Shown here: in pieces, positions 5,994 to 12,062 of the stretch | How positions within the stretch are numbered: the first letter of the stretch is position 1 | How the letters are laid out: each line of letters starts with the position of its first letter | NCBI GenBank assembly: GCA_021399405.1 | Contig: JAAFKL010000071.1 | Coordinates: 1 to 12,062 of the forward strand | Source: Candidatus Heimdallarchaeota archaeon | GTDB lineage: Archaea; Asgardarchaeota; Heimdallarchaeia; Heimdallarchaeales; Kariarchaeaceae | DNA length: 12,062 bases | Reading direction: 5' to 3' | Notes under the pieces: generated by a model | Database searches by the model: none | The model's input: only the letters and a program-made list of their open reading frames with translations | What the model was told of the DNA's origin: nothing | Translations under genes and position numbers: made by a program

Positions 5994-8357
5994 GTGGGAA
6001 ATCGATCAGACAATGCTACCAACGTAATGGGGATTATTCTTGTAGTTGTGCTACTCATACTGTATGTACCGGATTATATCAACATATCAGATATTAATCA
6101 ACCACCACCCATATTTTTTGAGACTCCTAGTGGCACCGGAACCACATATACATGTGATGCAGGAACTTCTTATGGTATGGCAAATTCAAATATTGCACTG
6201 GCACAGACTACTTTTGTAACCACTAATTTTGAGCTATCATTCCTCATCCGCTCAGGTTCTAGAATAGATGAATCTTATGCATTATACATTAAACAAGCAC
6301 TTGCACCACTTAGTATAGATGTGAAGATATGGGCAAAGCCATGGGGACAGTTTGTAGGGGATCTAAAAAATTCAACCTTAAATGGGAAACCATTTGATCT
6401 GACCACGACTGGCTTCAATAATAGAGGTAAAATACCTGAACTTTCATGGCTTTACCATTCTGATGGATATTGGGGGGACAGGCTCATGCATTTCGATGAT
6501 CCTGCCTTCCAGGCCTGGCAACTAGCTGAAATTGGCTTAAATCAGACTAGTGATATCTATCCCCTGGTAAAATCCATCGATTATGAGCTTAATCTAACAA
6601 GGCGATATGAAATGTTGGAAGAGTTCAATGAATTGTATTTTACCCGATTACTGTGGAACATGCCTCTTGTTGCACAAAGCACTAAAATGTCAATGTGGAA
6701 GGGATTTGGGGGGGTGAACAATGAATTATGGGGTCCACAAGAGGGGATAATTTCCTCCTCTTTCCTAGGTGCCAAATGGGATCCTGCGCATACTGCCTCC
6801 CAAAGAGTGGCAAACTCATCAACTATCAGATGGGCAGTTGGTGATCAGAGACAATTTAATCTTGATCCCTTCCAGAGTTTTGATGACCAGCAGGATTCAC
6901 AGACAGATTGGTCCTATCGGGGTCAACTACTATCATTTGACAAGAATTACTCACCTCACCCAAATGTGGCATGGAATTGGTTTTCTGGTGACTTTGGGGA
7001 TACCTGGGATAATGATAACAATGCATTCACCCCCGATGTAGCCTTAACACAGTATACCTTCTTGTTGAGAGATGATGTCTATTGGCATGAGACACAAGAT
7101 TTTGAGGGTAATGTTATTCCTGCCCAAAGAGTTGATGGTCTAGATTACAATCTATCCCTCACTTTGTATGATATGGCTAGGCAGAACAATAATTTCGAGA
7201 TCGAGGATGAAAATCATTGGAATACAATTGCAGATTGGAGTATTTCCTCGACAGTCTTCCCCCATGACACTGTTACAATCAGGGTACCCAATTATCTCCG
7301 CACACCTAACGATAGTTTCAAATTCGGCAATTTGAACCCATTACCAGAGCATCTACTCGGTGGTGATTTGATTTTCTACAATTCAACTTCAGAGTTGAAT
7401 GAAACCGCTCCACTGACTCCAGGTATGCCATTTGATCCATGGGATACCTACCAGTGGAATTCATTTGAATCCTTTGAGGGTAATACTGCTATCGGTCCTT
7501 ACCAGATGGTAGATTATGATTTCAACATCTTTCATTCCTTTGCTGCAAGATCTGATTACTGGTATCCCAACGAATGGGATATTTCAGCCTACCATACCAC
7601 TAATATTGCTGATCCAGATCTTCTTGCACTCGAAACAATCTATAATGTAGATCTAGAGTTATGGGGAGGATCAAACTCACTTTCACAGGATGCCTACTAT
7701 CACTCCTGGAATGGGACTAATCCGGATTTTCATGATAAACCAACTGCTCTAACCATTGAATTCATCGAATACGTCGTCATTGATGACCACAACTGGGAAT
7801 TGATCAAATTTGAGGCAGGTGATCTGGATATTTACAGATCAACCACACTTGGTGCATCAACAGTAGCAGCACACACCGAAAACCCAGATCTAGCTATCAA
7901 AGATGCATTCCCCTCAGAAAGTGCAAGCATGCTCTTCTTCAATCTATTAAATGATCATTTGAAGAAGATCAATGTCCGTCTTGCAATCGCCCATGTAATT
8001 GACCGAGAGAAACTGGTAAATATTCATGATGGATTTGGCAGAGCGTGGTGGAGTGTAGCTGATCCAGCAACAATTTCCAGTGATATTGATTGGGACCCCA
8101 TCCAACACCCATTAGATTATGATTATCCTTGTGCAAGATATCTGATGAAATTGGAAGGGTACAGGGCAGCAGATTCTAATGATTTTATTCCAACAGCGGA
8201 TATTCCTGATGTAACATACATCACGGTTCAAACTACAGCCTCGGATGTGATAGAATGGTCAAACAATTTTCTGAAATACCGAGATTACTTTGGAATTAGT
8301 ACAGTAATTGCATTGGTCGCAGTCATAATAAGAAAGGGGATAATAAAATATAACTAG
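5994..8357 (+). CDS. SBP-3, doubly anchored, circularly permuted family 5 solute-binding protein
   Basis: The protein has 787 aa from GTG 5994. The layout is that of SBP-2: helix at 11-25 with VPDYINI, then an expanded linker (about 30-77) rich in Pro, Gly and Thr. The normally C-terminal lobe starts at NFELSFLIRSG (78) and runs to MWKGFGG. The normally N-terminal part follows with STIRWAVGD, HPNVAWNW and LLRDDVYWHE. VRLAIAHVIDREKL and RYLMKLEGY come near the end, then a helix at about 765-779 with RKG. SBP-2 is the closest relative over the middle of the protein, where long runs of DNA are identical. SBP-3 alone has cysteines, exactly two: C54 in the linker and C713 beside the last family motif. 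The ligand is unknown. The D-rich loop WDNDNNAF precedes the LRDD strand and may bind a cation. Confidence 0.85.
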   Translation: MGNRSDNATNVMGIILVVVLLILYVPDYINISDINQPPPIFFETPSGTGTTYTCDAGTSYGMANSNIALAQTTFVTTNFELSFLIRSGSRIDESYALYIKQALAPLSIDVKIWAKPWGQFVGDLKNSTLNGKPFDLTTTGFNNRGKIPELSWLYHSDGYWGDRLMHFDDPAFQAWQLAEIGLNQTSDIYPLVKSIDYELNLTRRYEMLEEFNELYFTRLLWNMPLVAQSTKMSMWKGFGGVNNELWGPQEGIISSSFLGAKWDPAHTASQRVANSSTIRWAVGDQRQFNLDPFQSFDDQQDSQTDWSYRGQLLSFDKNYSPHPNVAWNWFSGDFGDTWDNDNNAFTPDVALTQYTFLLRDDVYWHETQDFEGNVIPAQRVDGLDYNLSLTLYDMARQNNNFEIEDENHWNTIADWSISSTVFPHDTVTIRVPNYLRTPNDSFKFGNLNPLPEHLLGGDLIFYNSTSELNETAPLTPGMPFDPWDTYQWNSFESFEGNTAIGPYQMVDYDFNIFHSFAARSDYWYPNEWDISAYHTTNIADPDLLALETIYNVDLELWGGSNSLSQDAYYHSWNGTNPDFHDKPTALTIEFIEYVVIDDHNWELIKFEAGDLDIYRSTTLGASTVAAHTENPDLAIKDAFPSESASMLFFNLLNDHLKKINVRLAIAHVIDREKLVNIHDGFGRAWWSVADPATISSDIDWDPIQHPLDYDYPCARYLMKLEGYRAADSNDFIPTADIPDVTYITVQTTASDVIEWSNNFLKYRDYFGISTVIALVAVIIRKGIIKYN

Positions 8358-8395
8358 TCAAATCTGGAACCCATCTCCTCCAGCTGTCTCGATAA
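8354..8395 (-). pseudogene. Relic of a nitroreductase C-terminus behind SBP-3
   Basis: Positions 8354-8385 match the last bases of the intact nitroreductase gene (from 10835) at 29 of 32 positions. On the minus strand they read LSRQLEEMGSRFD-stop, against LRGEMEEMGFRFD-stop in the intact gene, and a TAA cuts the frame just upstream at 8398-8396. In both places the stop sits in a CTAG that is also the stop of the SBP gene. The best explanation is that an SBP gene was copied together with the tail of its convergent neighbour. A conserved 3'-end RNA element is the alternative. Confidence 0.7.
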
Positions 8396-8402
8396 TTAGG
8401 AG

Positions 8403-8412
8403 AATTATTTTT
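8403..8412 (+). terminator. Possible T-rich terminator behind SBP-3
   Basis: AATTATTTTT, about 46 nt after the stop, resembles the T tract after SBP-2. It would end the SBP-3 transcript before the next promoter. The support is only composition and the shared position. Confidence 0.28.
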
Positions 8413-8496
8413 CAGTGGGAAACTTATTAGCTCATTCAAATTATGTTACAGACCTTGAAAGTCTTTCTTGCGAATGAATAAATAACCCACTCTAAA

Positions 8497-8525
8497 TATT
8501 TAAGTGTCTGAACCTCTTAACTCTT
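8497..8525 (+). promoter_or_regulatory. SBP-4 promoter, leaderless type
   Basis: The box TATTTAAG (8497-8504) differs from the CTTTTAAG of the other copies, but the following TTTAAGTGTCTG (8499-8510) is exact. The box is again 29 nt before the GTG start (8526). CCCACTCTA (8486-8494) is shared with SBP-2 and the AATAAATAA stretch with SBP-3. Confidence 0.65.
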
Positions 8526-10838
8526 GTGGGAATCATTTCTGAAAACAATTCGAAAAAAATGATAGTATTTATGATATTGATTCTACTGATCATGTATGTG
8601 CCAGATTATAAGAATATTACAGAAAATAATGCCCTAACATATCCGGCAATATATGAATTACCAATGCAAGTTAATCCTCATGGAGGCTTAAGCCTAAGTC
8701 AAACCAACTTTGTTCATACCAATTTTGAGTTAGCTTTCTTCCTCACATCTGGTAATAGAAGAGATGAATCATATGGATTATACATAAAACAAGCACTCGC
8801 TCCTCTGGGAATTGATGTAAATATCTTTGCCAAACCGTTGGGTCAGTTCGTAGGTGATCTCGTTCATCTTACCTCAACAGGAAAAACTTGGGATTTATCA
8901 ACATTTGGATTTATTAGTGATAAGCCGACTCCTGATTTATCATGGGTTTATCACTCTGAGGGATTTGGGGGTAGCAAAATTATGCAACTGGGTGATCCGA
9001 ATTTTCAAGCTTGGCAACTATTAGAGACAGGATTAAATCAGACTACAGATATTGATCCGCTGATTAAAGCAATTGATTCTGAACTTGATCTCACCAGAAG
9101 ATATGAATTATTGGAAGAATTCAATGATATGTACTTCACGAAATTAGTGTGGAACATACCTCTTGTTGTACCATCTACAAGAACAGCCATGTGGAAAGGA
9201 TTCGGTGGTCCTAATAATGAGCTTTGGGATATAAGAGAAGGTGTGGTTGGTTCCAGCTGGCTAGGTGCCAAATGGGATACTGCAAACATACCTGCTCAAA
9301 GAGTAGCCAACACATCAACTTACAGAGTCTCCACTGGAGACCAGCGTAAGTTCAATATGGATCCCTTTCAAGTAATTGATAGTGCACAGGCAACCCAGAC
9401 ACTCTGGTCTAATACTGGAAATCTCCTAATGCAAGATGGAACAGGTTTGGTCCATCCAAATGTGGCATGGAACTGGTTCACCTATGATGGGGGTCTTTGG
9501 GATTATGATAACGATCCGTCAACTGATGGTATTCCCACAACAAACTACACCTATCTACTTAGAAACGATGTTTATTGGCATGAGACAACTCTAATGAACG
9601 GTACGGTTGCACCTGCACATGCAGTTGATGGTCTGGATTACAATCTTACACTAACCATGTATGACTGGATGAAAAATACAAATTTATTTGATACTCAAGA
9701 TTTAAAACCCTGGGATCCTATCGTAAATTGGAAAATCACAAGCACTCTCTTCCCATATGATACAATCACAATACGTATACCCAATGAGTATAGAAAACCT
9801 GATGATGTCACAATTTATAATGATTTGTTAAAACCACAGCCAGCACACATTCTTGGTGGTAACTTGACATGGTTAAACGCAAGTGATGTCACACCATTCA
9901 ATGTCACCTTACCTTTAGAAGTTGGGATGCCATTTAGTGCTTGGGATACCTATGAATGGAATCACTTCGAATCATTTGAAGGGAATACAGCAGTTGGTCC
10001 ATACCAAATGGTTGATTATGAGTACAATGTATTTCACTCATTTAAATCAAGAGATGATTACTGGTTCCCAAATGAATGGGATATTGAAATTTTCTACAAT
10101 GGAACTGATGCAGAGCTCACTGCACTTGAAGCAGCTTACAATGTTGACCTTAGTATGTGGGCAAATGGATCATTCCCACAGAAGGCTTATTACCATGCAT
10201 ATGGTGATCCCATCAATGAGGTAAAAGATAAAGTTCATAATCTCAATTACATTGAGTATGTTGTAATTGATGATCCAAATGCCGAGTTGACCAAATTTGA
10301 GTCAGGTGAACTTGATACATTCGATTCTACCTCTATTGATGCAACCACTGTTGTATCCCATGAGAGAAATCCTAACCTGATCTTAAAGGAAGCAATTGCC
10401 GATGCAAGTATTAGATTACTCTTCTTCAACCTCCTTCATGAGGATTTGAAGAAAATCAATGTACGTCTGGCAATCACTCATGCTCTTGATCGTGAAATGC
10501 TGATAAATATCCATGATGGATTTGCCAGACCTTGGTGGAGTGTTGCTGATGCCAATAAGCAATCAGGTGGTATCGATTGGGGGAGCATCCAACATCCACT
10601 GGAATATGATTATGCAAGAGCTAGGGATCTGATGAGATTGGAGGGATACAAAGCTGCAGATACAAATAATATTATTCCAACTAGACAACTACCAGTTTAT
10701 AAAGATATAATTGATGTATTTACATTACCTTTGGTATCAACAGAACTTGCATTCGTAAACATTAGGGATTTCTTTGGGGTATTTATTGGATTCTTACTTA
10801 TAGTTACTATACTAAGAAAGAGAACAAAAATAACCTAG
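8526..10838 (+). CDS. SBP-4, doubly anchored, circularly permuted family 5 solute-binding protein
   Basis: The protein has 770 aa from GTG 8526. Residues 12-25 form a membrane helix followed by VPDYKNI, with a linker to about 65. NFELAFFLTSG (66) and ALAPLGIDVNIFAKP open the lobe that ends ordinary family members. MWKGFGG closes it. The normally N-terminal segment follows, with GLVHPNVAWNW, the loop WDYDNDPST, YLLRNDVYWHE and AVGPYQMVDY. VRLAITHALDRE and YDYARARDLMRLEGY come next, and the chain ends in a membrane helix followed by RKRTK. Its first lobe is nearer to SBP-2 (RRDESYGLYIKQALAPLGI in both), while the central part of SBP-2 is nearer to SBP-3. About ten N-x-S/T sequons are present. 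The TAG stop shares CTAG with the stop of the convergent nitroreductase gene. No permease or ATPase partner follows, and the substrate cannot be named. Confidence 0.85.
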   Translation: MGIISENNSKKMIVFMILILLIMYVPDYKNITENNALTYPAIYELPMQVNPHGGLSLSQTNFVHTNFELAFFLTSGNRRDESYGLYIKQALAPLGIDVNIFAKPLGQFVGDLVHLTSTGKTWDLSTFGFISDKPTPDLSWVYHSEGFGGSKIMQLGDPNFQAWQLLETGLNQTTDIDPLIKAIDSELDLTRRYELLEEFNDMYFTKLVWNIPLVVPSTRTAMWKGFGGPNNELWDIREGVVGSSWLGAKWDTANIPAQRVANTSTYRVSTGDQRKFNMDPFQVIDSAQATQTLWSNTGNLLMQDGTGLVHPNVAWNWFTYDGGLWDYDNDPSTDGIPTTNYTYLLRNDVYWHETTLMNGTVAPAHAVDGLDYNLTLTMYDWMKNTNLFDTQDLKPWDPIVNWKITSTLFPYDTITIRIPNEYRKPDDVTIYNDLLKPQPAHILGGNLTWLNASDVTPFNVTLPLEVGMPFSAWDTYEWNHFESFEGNTAVGPYQMVDYEYNVFHSFKSRDDYWFPNEWDIEIFYNGTDAELTALEAAYNVDLSMWANGSFPQKAYYHAYGDPINEVKDKVHNLNYIEYVVIDDPNAELTKFESGELDTFDSTSIDATTVVSHERNPNLILKEAIADASIRLLFFNLLHEDLKKINVRLAITHALDREMLINIHDGFARPWWSVADANKQSGGIDWGSIQHPLEYDYARARDLMRLEGYKAADTNNIIPTRQLPVYKDIIDVFTLPLVSTELAFVNIRDFFGVFIGFLLIVTILRKRTKIT

Positions 10839-11590
10839 TCAAATCTGAAACCCATTTCCTCCATCTCTCCCCTTAGGTGGGGTCGTCGTATCTGACTGAA
10901 TCCCTTGGCAACTACGCCTGACCAGGCAGCATCAGGAGTCTCTCTTCCCTCAGATCTGTAGAATTCAGCCAATTCCTCATCATAACCTGTGATTTTATCT
11001 TTAATCTGGGAAGTATCATATTTCTCGTAATGAATATTCACATTATCCTGTAGCCTGGGTTTCTGCTGGCTAATCTTTTCAGGCCATCCTATGCAGAGAC
11101 CATAGATCAGCATCACACCACTGGGAAAATTCAGTAGTTCTGCTACTTTCTTGGGGTGATTTCTCATACCACCAATCATGACAGTACCCAATCCATATGA
11201 TTCTGCTGCTGAACACACAGACATCCCAGCAAGAGCAGCGTCAATGGTGGCCACCAGGGTATTCTCAAGGTTCTTGCCCAGTGTTTTGTCATGCATCTCA
11301 CATGCAACCTCCAGTCTTGAGATATCAGCACAGATGGCAACAAACACCTGGCAGGTCTCCACATGTTTCTGGTTGCCAGCATATTCTGCCAGCTGCTTCT
11401 TTATCTCCTGATCTCTCACCACCACAAAGCTGTAAGCCTGCATATTGGAGGAAGTGGGTGATCGCCTTGCAGAGAGCAATATACTTGAGAGTAAATCATC
11501 TGAAATAGGTTCTGCAGTGTAGTCTCTGATACTCACGTGTTTGTTGAGGGTGTCTATTACTGACATGGAATTGTAATTTTCAACATTCAT
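10835..11590 (-). CDS. FMN-dependent nitroreductase / NADPH oxidoreductase, NfsA/FRP type
   Basis: The frame is open to an ATG at 11629 (264 aa). ATG 11590 (251 aa) is chosen because AAATAATG (11621-11614) lies about 28 nt before it as a TATA-like box. ATG 11566 (243 aa), at MSVIDTL, matches the usual 240-aa length of the family and cannot be excluded. HVSIRDYTAEPI followed by ARRSPTSSNMQAYSFVVV is the FMN-binding start of this family. AAESYGLGTVMIGGMRN, LLNFPSGVMLIYGLCIGWP and QKPRL are the middle motifs typical of the NfsA/FRP branch, and the tail RRPHLRGEMEEMGFRFD also fits. Such soluble dimers use NAD(P)H to reduce flavins, quinones or nitro compounds in two-electron steps; the natural substrate is unknown. 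The gene is convergent with SBP-4 and overlaps it by four bases. Its 3' end is duplicated as a relic behind SBP-3. Confidence 0.88.
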   Translation of the reverse strand: MNVENYNSMSVIDTLNKHVSIRDYTAEPISDDLLSSILLSARRSPTSSNMQAYSFVVVRDQEIKKQLAEYAGNQKHVETCQVFVAICADISRLEVACEMHDKTLGKNLENTLVATIDAALAGMSVCSAAESYGLGTVMIGGMRNHPKKVAELLNFPSGVMLIYGLCIGWPEKISQQKPRLQDNVNIHYEKYDTSQIKDKITGYDEELAEFYRSEGRETPDAAWSGVVAKGFSQIRRPHLRGEMEEMGFRFD

Positions 11591-11783
11591 TTTGCAAATC
11601 AATTTTATTGTCACATTATTTGAGATCATCTCTGCTGATACATGAAAATAAGATTTGAAGTGAAATATCTGATCAAAATTCTACTGATTAATTTATGAGT
11701 GAAAAATATCGATAATTCAAATGTCAGTGATTCTGGTAAAGATATGGAACCTATCTCATTATATTAAAAATAGTACCAAAAAT

Positions 11784-12062
11784 TCAATAATCAAATTTTA
11801 TTGTATTGATTATTTTTATTTCTTTGATATATTCGTCAGTTGTCAATAATATGGCTTTATATTGTAATCCCAAGGCGACAACTACACTATCAATATATGA
11901 TAATTTGTGATGTTTGACCTTCAGTTCACCGATTTTAAAAATATTTTCTCTTGAGAGGGTGATTCCTTCCAAGGCTGAATTCATCAGAGTTATTACCTGT
12001 ACTTGTGCAGCTTTTTTTCCATATTTCTGTATAGCTTTGTAATAATGCTCCCCAAGAATGCT
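11784..12062 (-). CDS. PIN-domain (VapC-like) ribonuclease, C-terminal part, cut by window edge
   Basis: The minus-strand frame is open from the right edge to the stop at 11786-11784 and gives 92 residues. It begins SILGEHYYKAIQKYGKKAA, so the ATG at 11984 is internal rather than the start. Three acidic residues fit the PIN active site: E in ILGE, D in LSYIDSVVVALG, and D in LLTTDEYI. The hydrophobic ending IKIINTIKF is also typical. PIN domains bind Mg2+ and cleave RNA; single-domain forms are commonly VapC toxins paired with an upstream antitoxin. The missing N-terminal part should hold the first catalytic Asp, and any antitoxin gene would lie outside the window. It is 155-194 bp from the nitroreductase start and points the same way. 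A non-toxin PIN nuclease remains possible. Confidence 0.75.
   Translation of the reverse strand, partial: SILGEHYYKAIQKYGKKAAQVQVITLMNSALEGITLSRENIFKIGELKVKHHKLSYIDSVVVALGLQYKAILLTTDEYIKEIKIINTIKFDY

Noticed and set aside
4051..10429. Minus-strand open frames recurring at equivalent places in SBP-2, SBP-3 and SBP-4 (4051-4293, 6581-6775, 9038-9289)
   Set aside because: They recur because the sense genes are homologous. Their similarity mirrors the sense alignment and they differ in length and start, so an antisense gene is not supported.
1231..10838. Bacterial lipoprotein anchor in the binding proteins
   Set aside because: None of the four N-termini has a cysteine after the hydrophobic stretch, so a lipobox is absent; the second helix at the C-terminus supplies the anchor.
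11176..11508. Open frames of 68-103 codons on both strands within the nitroreductase gene
   Set aside because: They overlap well-matched nitroreductase motifs in other frames, and their translations are low-complexity His/Gln/Ser/Trp strings without a recognisable fold.
11630..11783. Possible small gene between the nitroreductase and the PIN gene
   Set aside because: The 154-bp stretch is very AT-rich, and I found no frame with coding character; it most likely holds the nitroreductase upstream region.
1..12062. tRNA or rRNA genes, CRISPR arrays, insertion sequences
   Set aside because: No cloverleaf-like sequence, no regularly spaced short repeats and no transposase-like frame or paired terminal inverted repeats were found. 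The only repeats are the paralogous genes and their spacers.

Overview
The window looks archaeal. Six genes have an A/T-rich TATA-like box whose 5' end lies 29-34 nt before the start codon. There is no Shine-Dalgarno motif in that space, as expected for leaderless mRNAs read from TBP/TFB promoters. The surface proteins are rich in N-x-S/T sequons and are held by transmembrane helices rather than by a bacterial lipobox. The DNA is AT-rich. A Sco-type copper chaperone points to aerobic respiration with a CuA-type oxidase. An aerobic mesophilic archaeon, perhaps an Asgard (Heimdallarchaeia-like) lineage, would fit, but the sequence alone does not prove the phylum.

Layout. Positions 1-976 (minus strand) hold two tandem Sco1/SenC paralogs; the first is cut by the window edge and the second is complete. 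Positions 1201-10838 (plus strand) hold four tandem paralogs (called SBP-1 to SBP-4 here) of a large membrane-anchored family 5 (peptide/nickel-type) solute-binding protein. Each has its own promoter of the same type. SBP-1 is the most divergent and is split into two overlapping frames. At 10835-11590 (minus) lies an NfsA/FRP-type nitroreductase whose stop codon shares the palindrome CTAG with the stop of SBP-4. From 11784 to the right edge (minus) is the C-terminal part of a PIN-domain (VapC-like) ribonuclease.

The main discovery candidate is the architecture of the four binding proteins. The segment that forms the C-terminal end of ordinary SBP family 5 proteins comes first, directly after an N-terminal membrane helix. 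The ordinary N-terminal segment follows, and the chain ends where the usual C-terminal segment would begin, at a second membrane helix. This is a circular permutation that is tethered to the membrane at both ends. No ABC permease or ATPase gene is present in the window, so these may be receptors or scavenging proteins that share a distant transporter.

The array records its own history. Promoters and intergenic spacers were copied with the genes. A 13-codon relic of the nitroreductase C-terminus lies behind SBP-3, and a shorter trace lies behind SBP-2. This suggests the array grew by duplicating a unit that included the tail of the convergent nitroreductase gene.
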